Positions 1-7,070 of a stretch of DNA of 15,449 nucleotides are shown in pieces. A program made the position numbers and the translations under genes. Origin of the DNA: an uncultured Arsenicibacter sp. (GTDB lineage: Bacteria; Bacteroidota; Bacteroidia; Cytophagales; Spirosomataceae); assembly GCF_945952095.1 (NCBI RefSeq), contig NZ_CAMFHL010000175.1:1-15449 (forward strand). The letters run 5' to 3'. Position 1 is the stretch's first letter, and the number at the start of each line of letters is the position of its first letter. The notes under the pieces are model-generated. The model was not told the DNA's origin. It searched no databases and worked only from the letters and a program-made list of their open reading frames with translations.

Positions 1-42
1 GATCTGAGAATACTGAACTTGCCGCATCACCAACACGATTTG

Positions 43-2097
43 ATGAAGATGGCAACGTTAAGTAAAGAAATGCTGCAAAGCGTTCTGGATCGTTTTGCAG
101 CGATTGATTTGCCTGCTCACGTCACTCCGCCGGAGACTGTTTCGGATACGCGGATTAGCTTCATGGTACGGAATACCATTGACAGTCCGCAGGATGCACT
201 CGAAAAGATCAGAGGCACCAATAACCTTACCTCTGTCGCGACCTTACTGCGGGGCTATGAAGCCGGTTTGTCGGTTGGCCTTATTTATGATGCCCGGAAA
301 ACAGATATTGACAGTGCGGCCATCGGAACGGGCTTTCTGGTAGCGCCTGGCTTGCTGATCACCAATAACCACGTGATTGATAGTGTGGCAACCGCACGTC
401 AGTATGCCTTGAAAATGAACTACCAACGGGATCTGGACGGCAATCTCGACCCCTGTCATCAGTACCGTTTCCTGCCTGAAAAAGCTTTTTACACAAACGA
501 ATTGCTGGACTTTACGCTCATTGCCGTCGACGGCCGGCCGGTTAATGAGGGCGGACGTATGCTGTCGTCGTTCGGGTACCTGAAGCTGTTCGAAGAACGG
601 GGCAAGATTCAGCAGGGCGAGTTTGCGTCGCTCATTGAACATGCAGACGGAAAGCCCAAACAGGTCGTGCTGTTCGAAAATGCCATTCTTTATACCCGGC
701 ATCCGTCGTTTCTGTTGTACACAACGGATTCTGAAGGCGGAGCGTCCGGGTCCCCCGTATTCAATTATGACTGGGTGGTTGTGGCGCTGCATCATGCCGG
801 GGTACCGGTATCCGTTCAGGCACTTAATGAGCATGATACGGAAACGATCGGGGAGTCTGACTTTCCGAGAGCAGCCAATGAAGGGGTCCGGATCAGTGCG
901 ATCATGGCTGATTTGAAGCAGCATATGCCTGACCTGTATGAGCGCATCAATCAGGCCGCAAATGATACGCTGGAAGTATCGCTTCCCGAAAATCCATTTG
1001 GCGATGCCCGGTCGGTTCGGGTAGCGACACCTGCTACTGTCCGTCCGGAACCTGCCCTTGAACACACAAAGCAACCTGTAGCTGAAAACCCGCCTGTTGA
1101 ACAAGAACCTTTATCACAGATTGACATGAACGACAATGTAATCCGGATTAACATCCCGCTTGAAATCCGATTAGGAAGCCCTGTGCAGGCCGAAACCGGT
1201 TTTGTCGCAGAGAGTGACGCGCAAGAACGTAAAAAGAAAAAAACGGCACCGGCACCGACAGACCCTATAAATCGGAGTCTACAGAACCGGACAGGCTATC
1301 GTGCTGATTTTCTGGGTGATTTCGCCATTAACCTGAGCGATTTATACCAGCCGTTTCTGGCAAAAAATCTGGTTGCCCCGACAACTACCGGTGCCTTTCA
1401 GCTTGACTATACGCATTTTTCACTGGCGATGCACAAGGTCCGGCGAATGTGTATCATCACGGGGGTAAACATCGACGGAGATGCGGCTGTCTCGTTGCCC
1501 CGAAACGATAACTGGCAGCTTGATGGCCGTATGGAGGCGAAATACCAGTTGGGAAATGCGGTCTATGCCAACAATGACCTGGACAGAGGGCATATGGTGC
1601 GCCGGGAGGATCCGAACTGGGGCTCTAATGCCGCACAGGCCAATGAGGATACATTTCACTATACCAACTCCTGCCCGCAACACAAAGACCTGAATCAGAA
1701 AACCTGGCTTTCGCTGGAAGATTATGTGCTGAAGAGTGCTAAAGCCAATGATCTGAAAATTTCTGTGTTTACGGGGCCTGTTCTGGATGATAATTACGTC
1801 CTGTACCGCGAAGCGCTGGTGCCGGTACAGTTCTTTAAAGTGGTGGCAATGGTCAAAAAAGACGGTACTCCTTCGGTAACCGGATATGTGCTGACACAAC
1901 GCGAGTTGCTGAGCAGCCTTGAACGGGTGCAGACAGAGTTTGTTTTCGGCAAATTCAAAACATATCAGGTTTCACTTGAAAAAGTAGAAGAACTGACCGG
2001 ATTGAATCTAACGTCAATCAAACCGTTCGATCCGCTGAAAGGGCAGCTGGAAAGCGTACCGCGTGAAATCCTGTCAGAAACAGATCTGTTATTCTGA
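43..2097 (+). CDS. Trypsin-like serine protease fused to DNA/RNA non-specific endonuclease (possibly 5'-incomplete)
   Basis: Two enzymes in one chain. With ATG 43 as start the protein is 684 aa. An N-terminal helical region includes a conserved-looking LEKI...LLRGYEAGLSVG stretch (about 53-79). A trypsin-like domain follows (about 80-290), with catalytic His110 in TNNHVI, Asp156 in LLDFT and Ser235 in GGASGSPVF; Asp229, six residues before Ser235, is spaced like the S1-pocket Asp of trypsin. A Pro-rich, low-complexity linker (about 302-417) carries RKKKK at 396-400. The C-terminal NUC-type endonuclease (about 418-684) shows DRGH (514-517, general-base His517) and likely metal-binding Asn542/Asn551 in YTNSCPQ...LN. 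No signal peptide is seen, so it should be cytoplasmic. Such protease-nuclease fusions are known in bacterial conflict or defence proteins; that role is inferred. The frame is open upstream to base 1 (TTG 19, ATG 43 and ATG 49 are all possible starts), so the true start may lie outside the window. Confidence 0.88.
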   Translation: MKMATLSKEMLQSVLDRFAAIDLPAHVTPPETVSDTRISFMVRNTIDSPQDALEKIRGTNNLTSVATLLRGYEAGLSVGLIYDARKTDIDSAAIGTGFLVAPGLLITNNHVIDSVATARQYALKMNYQRDLDGNLDPCHQYRFLPEKAFYTNELLDFTLIAVDGRPVNEGGRMLSSFGYLKLFEERGKIQQGEFASLIEHADGKPKQVVLFENAILYTRHPSFLLYTTDSEGGASGSPVFNYDWVVVALHHAGVPVSVQALNEHDTETIGESDFPRAANEGVRISAIMADLKQHMPDLYERINQAANDTLEVSLPENPFGDARSVRVATPATVRPEPALEHTKQPVAENPPVEQEPLSQIDMNDNVIRINIPLEIRLGSPVQAETGFVAESDAQERKKKKTAPAPTDPINRSLQNRTGYRADFLGDFAINLSDLYQPFLAKNLVAPTTTGAFQLDYTHFSLAMHKVRRMCIITGVNIDGDAAVSLPRNDNWQLDGRMEAKYQLGNAVYANNDLDRGHMVRREDPNWGSNAAQANEDTFHYTNSCPQHKDLNQKTWLSLEDYVLKSAKANDLKISVFTGPVLDDNYVLYREALVPVQFFKVVAMVKKDGTPSVTGYVLTQRELLSSLERVQTEFVFGKFKTYQVSLEKVEELTGLNLTSIKPFDPLKGQLESVPREILSETDLLF

Positions 2098-2112
2098 ACA
2101 TAAGGACGTTTG

Positions 2113-2151
2113 GGTCTTGTTTGTATGGGCTTCAGCGCGTAAAGCAAGACC
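2113..2151 (+). repeat. Short inverted repeat after the protease-nuclease gene
   Basis: GGTCTTG (2113-2119) and CAAGACC (2145-2151) form a perfect 7-bp inverted repeat with a 25-base loop, starting 16 bases after the stop codon. There is no T-run directly behind it, so it is at best a weak terminator or a transcript-end structure. Confidence 0.3.
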
Positions 2152-2202
2152 TAAATACATTACTACAATTACCAAGTGACAGAATAGCAAATCTGCTAGC
2201 CG

Positions 2203-2520
2203 AATATATTTGCAAAATGTTATATTGCATATTTGATAAAGTCAAAAAAGTTAAAAGATCACATACACAAACTGGCTGGTGTCTTGCTTATCTTTAGTCG
2301 AATTAAGACAGGTAGGTACACTTCATGAAAACACAGGTATCTATCCGGGTAGAGTGTAACAAAGCAACTGACAAAGTCTACACGTACAGACATTAATCAA
2401 CTGTTTCAACGGCTTGCGTTGGTTACAGGTAGCTGGGTGCAGAAGTAACGTAGTACGTACGCGGAGCGTTGCTGATTTCGACTTTATATAATTTACCGCG
2501 GGTCTGTTTGCGCCAGTTAC
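2203..2520 (+). pseudogene. Decayed, internally deleted copy of the GCS2-family ligase gene at 3938-5050
   Basis: Bases 2203-2480 align well with about 3823-4115, which is the leader plus the first ~60 codons of the intact ligase gene. The shared blocks include CTTCATGAAAACAC at the start codon (ATG 2325 versus 3938) and CTGTTTCAACGGCTTGCGTT. The copy has several small indels, and its reading frame stops at TAA 2394-2396. Just downstream, 2493-2520 matches 4925-4952 of the intact gene (23 of 28 positions by eye), which is close to its 3' end. About 800 bases of the middle are therefore missing. Leader, 5' coding part and 3' coding part occur in the same order, so this is a gene relic and not a chance match. 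The copying probably predates most of the base substitutions. Confidence 0.85.
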
Positions 2521-2698
2521 TGCCCATGTATCAACGGCAATATCTATTCTAACCCAAATACAAAAATACTTTATGGGATTTAACTTAGTATCTATTGTGA
2601 ACCGTAGTCAATATTACTAATTTGTCTTATTGGACAGCTTGTTTTCGGAATTAGTATAATTGCTATTGAATTACTAAGAAACAAATAAATGCTCAATT

Positions 2699-3019
2699 AT
2701 GCCGTCTATTGAATTAACAGCTCTTTATGAATGGGTGAGAAATCATTTGAATAAAAACATTTACTTAGGATATACTATTCATAAAATTAACGGTCAGGAG
2801 GCAAATAAAGTGCTGATATTATTAAAGTTATCAGATTCAAGGCATCCTGATGCAGAGCTTGAAGCAATATGGTTACCTAATAAAGAGCGATACTTTATTC
2901 AGTTCACTTTATTAAGAAGTTCTGCAAGGTTACCGGAACCTCAATCAAGTGTAACTTTTTTTAACCACCAAGAAGAGATAATTAATTGGTTACAGACGGG
3001 GAATATGAGTAAGCTTTGA
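2699..3019 (+). CDS. Small orphan protein in AT-rich DNA
   Basis: This 106-aa ORF starts at ATG 2699 and I do not recognise its family. It is soluble-looking, with no signal peptide or membrane segment. An N-terminal amphipathic helix (ELTALYEWVRNHLNK) leads into alternating beta-like segments (YTIHKING, KVLILLKL, ERYFIQFTLL), then a Pro-rich turn and a C-terminal helix (QEEIINWLQ), which suggests a small alpha/beta fold. The codons are AT-rich (many TTA, AAA, ATA, ATT), unlike the GC-rich flanking genes, which suggests recent acquisition. It has no clear ribosome binding site. It lies between the ligase relic and the attachment-like region, downstream of the protease-nuclease gene. A partner or immunity role for that enzyme is only a guess, because 600 bases and a relic separate them. 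Confidence 0.6.
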   Translation: MPSIELTALYEWVRNHLNKNIYLGYTIHKINGQEANKVLILLKLSDSRHPDAELEAIWLPNKERYFIQFTLLRSSARLPEPQSSVTFFNHQEEIINWLQTGNMSKL

Positions 3020-3128
3020 ATTCAGTATCGATTAGGTAGTTATACGCCGAGATTTATGGCAATATCATCAGCAAGTGAATACATACTATACTTCAGCAAC
3101 CACTAACTTTGTGGCAACCTGAAAAAGA

Positions 3129-3197
3129 TTTTTACAGCTGGTTGAAAAAATCAACAGCTGTAAAAATTTTCCAATTTATAATGTAAAATTTTTACAG
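3129..3197. repeat. Three-arm, mutually exclusive hairpins
   Basis: Arm 1 (3129-3145, TTTTTACAGCTGGTTGA) pairs with arm 2 (3151-3166, TCAACAGCTGTAAAAA), giving 16 bp with one bulged G and a 5-base A loop. Part of arm 2 (3158-3170, CTGTAAAAATTTT) is also the exact 13-bp reverse complement of arm 3 (3185-3197, AAAATTTTTACAG). Arm 2 can therefore pair with either neighbour but not with both. This could be a recombination-site structure, an alternative-fold RNA or binding sites for a dimeric protein; the sequence alone does not decide. Confidence 0.7.
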
Positions 3198-3345
3198 TAA
3201 GCTATCTGGCCTGAAATCAGCTTAAAAAAAGCAGTAAACTCTTATGAAGCAGCCTTATACGGCTTGGTGTATTGATGAGCCGCTGGTGTCTGATCTGAGA
3301 TTGTTACCCTGACCTTCTGCTTACGAAGAGCAAGTCACAGGCAGC

Positions 3346-3367
3346 ATGAGCGGCCATGCCAGCTCAT
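3346..3367. repeat. Small imperfect hairpin
   Basis: ATGAGC-GGC, a CAT loop, then GCC-A-GCTCAT form a 9-bp stem with one bulged A. It lies between the three-arm hairpins and the TGCCACAAA cluster. No T-run follows, so it is not a standard terminator. Confidence 0.45.
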
Positions 3368-3621
3368 ACACTTTTGCTGCGGAAAACGGGGCTTAAGTCG
3401 TTTTTTAAGTTGTAAAATACTGGTAATGAGTTAAGTAAATGTATTTTACTCGCTTAGTTGCTATAGGCTTGTGAAGAGGTTTAGCGTTGAAGCAGAAAAA
3501 CTGTATTTTTAAATCAGGGAATGGGCCGGAATTTGCCACAAAATATACTGCCACAAAGGGTTCTGAGTCGACATTTTAAGTCTAACTAACTGATTAATAA
3601 CTGGTTATTTTGGCCCATGTG

Positions 3622-3640
3622 TCGAGTCCGGCTCCCGGTA
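3622..3640 (+). other. tRNA 3'-end fragment, likely attachment-site remnant
   Basis: TCGAGTCCGGCTCCCGGTA reads as the 3' end of a tRNA: most of a T-loop (TCGAGT), the 3' strand of a T-stem (CCGGC), a 7-base acceptor strand (TCCCGGT) and discriminator A. The matching 5' acceptor strand (ACCGGGA), D-arm and anticodon arm are absent from the ~60 bases upstream, and the expected T-stem 5' strand (GCCGG) is replaced by CATGT. It is therefore not a functional tRNA. Such a tail directly before a terminator is what remains when a mobile element recombines at a tRNA 3' end. The parental tRNA is not in this window. Confidence 0.6.
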
Positions 3641-3648
3641 CAAATGTG

Positions 3649-3677
3649 GCCCAAATCGAAAGATTTGGGCTTTTTTT
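3649..3677 (+). terminator. Strong intrinsic terminator behind the tRNA-like tail
   Basis: A perfect 9-bp stem, GCCCAAATC / GATTTGGGC, with a GAAA tetraloop is followed by seven Ts (3671-3677). It lies 8 bases after the tRNA-like discriminator base, where a tRNA gene terminator would be, and may have been carried with the tRNA fragment. Confidence 0.88.
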
Positions 3678-3937
3678 GTGGCAAATAAGAAATGAGCACC
3701 ACCTTAATTTAAACGGACCTGTCGGATTCTGCAAAAAGCAAATAGCTGCACAGTCAGGAAATCATCTTATGTTATCAGGTAGTCAATAATGAGTTTAGCC
3801 GGGGCGTAGTCAGGCTGACAAATATTACCAAAATATTATATTTCATGTAAAATAAAGTCAAAAAACGATAACAGATCACGTACGTAAACTGGCCGGTGTC
3901 CTGCTTACCTTTAGTGGAATTAACCCAGGTACACTTC

Positions 3938-5050
3938 ATGAAAACACCGGTATCCATCGGGATTGAGCAGGAGTTTTTTGTAACGAAGCAACAGACGGTG
4001 CCCACCCGTGCTGACATTGATCAGCTGTTTCAACGGCTTGCGTTGGTTACGGGAGGCAGGGTGAAAAAGGAGCGTAGTGCGTGTGCCGGGGCGTTGCTGA
4101 TTCCGACCGCAACCGGCCTGCTGAGTATCAAAACCGATGGCTATACGCACGTGCTGGAAATCGCCTTTCCTCCGTTTAATGATTTTGCTGATTTCCAGAG
4201 CCAATACCGGTTTATCTGGCGGATCCTTTCCAGTGTGCTCAACCAGTCGGGCTTCCCGGTGATTCCGGCTGGTTTGTACCCCTTTAAACAGGAGGCATTT
4301 ATTCCGTATCCGTCTTCAGCAGAAAGCCTGAGCCGGCAGTTTTTACTGGCAGACCGGCTGCTTCCCGATAAGGAGTTTGCCAGCGCGGGATTGTCAACGC
4401 TGATGAGTTCAACGCACGTCCATTTCGGGGTTAATCCGGATGAGCGCTACCAATGGCTTCAGGGGCTGTATGGGTACGAATACCTGATTCCGTGGCTTTT
4501 TAGCTCCAGCAGCACTACGACGCCTGACAAACAGCCCATACATTGTATCAGGCCATTGATATACCGGGACAGCTTCGACGATGACTACCTCGCGGTGGCT
4601 TACCCGGAAAACATACCGGCATCGAAAGAGGAATACGACCGCATGCTGCACCAGACAGCTGGTTTTATCCGGGATTATACCTTTATCGCCCCGCATAAGC
4701 TTGGGACGCTTGAATTCAGAACGGCTTGTGCACAGGCAAATTTTACCTCGGTTCTTCAGTTAGTCATGTTGAGGGTTTTAGTCCGGGAAGCTGTAATGCG
4801 TGGCTTCCGGAGTCATGTACCGGCACAGAAAGCCCATTTTTATCAGGTTTGTCAGTATGGTGAGCGTGGGCTGTCGCCGCTAGCGTATGACGATCTGAAT
4901 GATCTGATGCGTATACTGTCTGCGTTACCGAAGGGCTATTCGCGCCAGTTACAACCCCTGTTGGCCTGGGCAAAATACCGCTGTGAAGAAGCACAGCACC
5001 GGCACAAAACCGGCAGGCTGGCGCAGACTCCCGAAAATTTAACAATTTAA
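3938..5050 (+). CDS. Glutamate-cysteine ligase family 2 (GCS2) carboxylate-amine ligase
   Basis: The GCS2 family forms amide or peptide bonds by ATP-dependent activation of a carboxylate. Some members make gamma-glutamylcysteine, others act on unknown substrates. This 370-aa protein has the family hallmarks: GIEQEF at 8-13 (first metal/ATP acidic motif), EIAFP at 74-78, STHVHFGV at 158-165 (His-rich metal motif) and GTLEFRT at 256-262. The length is normal for the family. ATG 3938 was chosen because the IGIEQEF motif normally sits near the N-terminus and because the decayed copy at 2325 keeps this ATG; a longer frame from GTG 3896 is possible but its leader codons are broken in the copy. It is cytoplasmic, with no signal peptide. 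No glutathione synthetase or peptide-precursor gene is nearby, so the substrate cannot be assigned. A partial relic of the same gene lies 1.6 kb upstream. Confidence 0.85.
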   Translation: MKTPVSIGIEQEFFVTKQQTVPTRADIDQLFQRLALVTGGRVKKERSACAGALLIPTATGLLSIKTDGYTHVLEIAFPPFNDFADFQSQYRFIWRILSSVLNQSGFPVIPAGLYPFKQEAFIPYPSSAESLSRQFLLADRLLPDKEFASAGLSTLMSSTHVHFGVNPDERYQWLQGLYGYEYLIPWLFSSSSTTTPDKQPIHCIRPLIYRDSFDDDYLAVAYPENIPASKEEYDRMLHQTAGFIRDYTFIAPHKLGTLEFRTACAQANFTSVLQLVMLRVLVREAVMRGFRSHVPAQKAHFYQVCQYGERGLSPLAYDDLNDLMRILSALPKGYSRQLQPLLAWAKYRCEEAQHRHKTGRLAQTPENLTI

Positions 5051-5086
5051 CAACGCTGTCCAGCGACCGTACTGACACAGGCTACT

Positions 5087-5094
5087 TATTTTTG
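5087..5094 (+). promoter_or_regulatory. Possible Bacteroidota -7 promoter element for the TPR regulator
   Basis: TATTTTTG fits the TAnnTTTG -7 consensus and lies 72 bases upstream of the chosen ATG 5166. No convincing -33 TTTG is found about 20 bases further upstream, so support is weak. Confidence 0.3.
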
Positions 5095-5165
5095 ACATTC
5101 CCTGATGCGGTATACGCTTGATTAACAGCATCGGGGGCTTTGTTCACTCAGCCGTTTTGTACGCT

Positions 5166-6812
5166 ATGTTTATCGTTAAAGGACGAGTCAAGTCCTTTTT
5201 TTTGTTTTCAGGCATGTGCATAACCATCACCATGCTGGTGCTTGACTGTGCATTTGCCCAATCGGTGACTGATCCGGAACCCAAACGACCGGCAAATCCG
5301 GATTCCCTGTACCGGGTCCTGAAAAACGGTCTGGATCTGGCTATTCAGCAAGGGAACGCAGGTGCCGAAGGCGATTACCTGCATCAACTGGGCACGTTCT
5401 TCTATCACCAGGGTAATTATGTCCGGGCAACATCGAATCTGTTACAGGCCATCAAGAAATATCCGGCCGATGTCCTGCCTGGCCAGCTGGCCGGTACCCA
5501 TCACAATCTTGGGGTAGTGTATTTCTACAACCGGCAGCCGGTCCTGGCCCGGCGTCAGTTTGAGCTGGCCCTGCAACTGTATACCCGGGCAAAAGACCCG
5601 TCGGGGATTGGCAGGGTATACGGTAGTATCGGGCAGGTATACGAAAAAAAGGGTGATCTGGACAGTGCCCGGATTTTTGAACGGCTGGCACTCCGGCAAT
5701 ACGCAGCGGCAAAGGACAACAAGGGGCTGGCTAAAATCTTTGAAAACATTGGCAGTATTTTCGAAGATCAGGCAATGTATGATTCGGCACGCACGTATTT
5801 CAGTCAGGCGCTGATGCTGAATCAGCAGAACGGAGATGTGCTGGCTCAGATTGAAGTTATTGACAATCTGGGTGATATCGCCCGGAAAACCGGAAGGTAT
5901 CCCGAAGCACTGCGTTATTACCGGCAGGCAAAACAGCTCGCAACCGTCAATCGGGAAAAATACCAGCTGAATAGTATTTACCGTGATCTGGCCAAAACCT
6001 ACCGGCTCATGCAGCAGCCGGATAGTGTGATCGCTTACCTTGAGCTGAGCCATGACTTATCCGACGAGATCTACACCATCGAAAACAACAGGCAGATTGC
6101 GCTGATGCAGACGCTGTATGAGGTAGAGCAGAAAAACAACGAGATTATCCAGCTGAATGCTGCCAAACGGATTGACATGATCCTGCTGCTGGCCGCTGTT
6201 CTGGTTATTGTCCTGACGGGCGTCCTGGCTTTTTTATACAGCAGCCGGCAGCGGCTGAAACTGCGCAACCAACAGGCCCTTCACGAACAAAACAACCGCA
6301 TTTTTGAGGCCAGGCACGAACTGGTACAGGCCGAATTAAAGAACAGACAACTAGAGGAAGAAAGTCTGAAAAAGCAGCTGGAACTGAAAAGCCAGAGTTT
6401 GTCAACCTACACGCTGCACCTGATACAGAAAAATCAAATGCTCGATGAACTGAAAAATGAACTGACAATGCTGGTCAGGGATGAAAAACGGGACCAGAAA
6501 AAGCAGCTGCGGCAGGTTATCCAGAAGATCAACCTGAGTTTTAGTCAGGATGACTACTGGGAGGAGTTCCGGACGGTGTTTGATCAGGTGCATCAGGAGT
6601 TCGTGGCGCGCATCACGCAGGCTTTTCCTAACCTGACCGCCTATGACCTGCGGGTTATTGCCCTTCTGAAAATGAACATCAACTCGGCCGACATGGCTAC
6701 GCTGCTGGGTATTACGCCGGATAGCCTGCGGGTGGCACGCTACCGGCTCCGGAAAAAAATAAACCTGAAAGAGGGCGATTCATTAACGGCATTCATTCGT
6801 GACTTTGAATGA
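5166..6812 (+). CDS. Membrane-anchored TPR protein with C-terminal LuxR-type helix-turn-helix
   Basis: A 548-aa signalling protein of an architecture common in Bacteroidota. In order: Sec signal peptide (1-32, n-region KGRVK, cleavage near AFA-QS), about six TPR repeats (66-303, for example GRVYGSIGQVYEKKGDLDSA), one transmembrane helix (about 338-358, DMILLLAAVLVIVLTGVLAF), a long charged coiled coil (about 364-455) and a LuxR-like helix-turn-helix (about 485-545, LTAYDLRVIALLKMN ... SLRVARYRLRKKI). The TPR part should face the periplasm and the HTH the cytoplasm, so it may pass an outside signal to DNA. No kinase or receiver domain is seen. ATG 5166 is preferred because it gives a complete signal peptide with basic residues; ATG 5214 would lack them. 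The TTG-started longer frame (5118) is unlikely. A terminator-like hairpin overlaps codons 5-13. The phytate-type receptor operon begins 258 bases downstream on the same strand, which makes it a candidate regulator; this is inference. Confidence 0.85.
   Translation: MFIVKGRVKSFFLFSGMCITITMLVLDCAFAQSVTDPEPKRPANPDSLYRVLKNGLDLAIQQGNAGAEGDYLHQLGTFFYHQGNYVRATSNLLQAIKKYPADVLPGQLAGTHHNLGVVYFYNRQPVLARRQFELALQLYTRAKDPSGIGRVYGSIGQVYEKKGDLDSARIFERLALRQYAAAKDNKGLAKIFENIGSIFEDQAMYDSARTYFSQALMLNQQNGDVLAQIEVIDNLGDIARKTGRYPEALRYYRQAKQLATVNREKYQLNSIYRDLAKTYRLMQQPDSVIAYLELSHDLSDEIYTIENNRQIALMQTLYEVEQKNNEIIQLNAAKRIDMILLLAAVLVIVLTGVLAFLYSSRQRLKLRNQQALHEQNNRIFEARHELVQAELKNRQLEEESLKKQLELKSQSLSTYTLHLIQKNQMLDELKNELTMLVRDEKRDQKKQLRQVIQKINLSFSQDDYWEEFRTVFDQVHQEFVARITQAFPNLTAYDLRVIALLKMNINSADMATLLGITPDSLRVARYRLRKKINLKEGDSLTAFIRDFE
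5178..5203 (+). terminator. Terminator-like hairpin overlapping the start of the TPR regulator gene
   Basis: AAAGGAC (5178-5184) and GTCCTTT (5192-5198) form a perfect 7-bp stem with a GAGTCAA loop, with eight Ts at 5196-5203. It may end the ligase transcript (stop codon at 5050) or act as an attenuator. It falls inside codons 5-13 if ATG 5166 is the start, and just upstream of the start if ATG 5214 is used. Confidence 0.55.
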
Positions 6813-7070
6813 GGTAACGTTGGGGTCATGTTTAGGTAACAATTTGTTTATGTACATAATGACTGAGATCAAGTGTTTGTAATTCAGTGAATTAGTGTGG
6901 TGTTTAGAGGCGATGTTGCCCTGGTGCTTATGGCCCGGGCCGGTATGTTGCCATGATGTTAACGCCTGAAAATTGGACCGGAGCGGTGAATGAACAGACC
7001 TTTGGGGCATCAACCGGAACCGGATAGCGAAAGCCTGACGGACCGGTAGTGCTACCAAATCCGTGTGTAC
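6813..7070 (+). other. Intergenic leader before the TonB-dependent receptor
   Basis: These 258 bases without a gene probably hold the promoter and leader of the receptor operon. I could not find a clean TAnnTTTG element or a recognisable riboswitch fold. The stretch around 6920-6955 is GC-rich and may be structured. Confidence 0.35.

Larger units (their letters stand above)
3108..3683. repeat. Four copies of the 9-mer TGCCACAAA / TTTGTGGCA
   Basis: Exact copies lie at 3108-3116 (minus orientation), 3534-3542 and 3549-3557 (plus, 15-base period) and 3675-3683 (minus). The outer pair around the tRNA fragment extends to a perfect 13-bp inverted repeat: ATTTGCCACAAAA (3531-3543) against TTTTGTGGCAAAT (3674-3686). 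I noticed no other copy in the window. The arrangement around a tRNA 3' end resembles arm-type binding sites of a tyrosine integrase; that function is inferred. Confidence 0.6.
3020..3937. other. AT-rich gene-free region with repeats and integration-scar features
   Basis: No credible gene is seen here. The stretch holds three-arm hairpins (3129-3197), four TGCCACAAA motifs (3108-3683), a small hairpin at 3346-3367, a tRNA 3'-end fragment (3622-3640) and a terminator (3649-3677). From about 3823 on it is the leader of the ligase gene, which is shared with the relic at 2203. Within that leader, TACCTTTA (3906-3913) resembles the Bacteroidota -7 element TAnnTTTG with one mismatch; the relic has TATCTTTA at the same place. 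The remaining stretches (about 3200-3340 and 3370-3530) show nothing I can name. Confidence 0.6.

Noticed and set aside
244..1104. Long minus-strand open frame (286 aa) opposite the protease domain
   Set aside because: It is antisense to a gene with a complete catalytic triad, and its translation shows no recognisable domain.
3242..3330. Minus-strand residue reading ...RKQKVRVTISDQTPAAHQYTKPYKAAS then stop, possibly a decayed gene end
   Set aside because: A stop lies a few codons upstream in the same frame and I cannot match it to any family, so there is no basis for calling a pseudogene.
3565..3640. A complete tRNA gene
   Set aside because: Only the 3' part fits; no 5' acceptor strand, D-arm or anticodon arm can be folded from the upstream bases.
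2098..3937. CRISPR array or complete insertion sequence in the AT-rich region
   Set aside because: No regularly spaced repeats of CRISPR size and no transposase frame with terminal inverted repeats are present.
3775..4204. Minus-strand frames opposite the ligase leader and 5' end
   Set aside because: They overlap the conserved ligase leader and coding start, and neither resembles a known protein.
5093..5116. Sigma-70-like promoter (TTGACA ... TATACG) before the TPR regulator
   Set aside because: The spacing is only 13 bases and Bacteroidota use a different promoter consensus.
6910..7065. Riboswitch in the receptor leader
   Set aside because: The GC-rich stretch suggests structure, but no conserved riboswitch core could be recognised.
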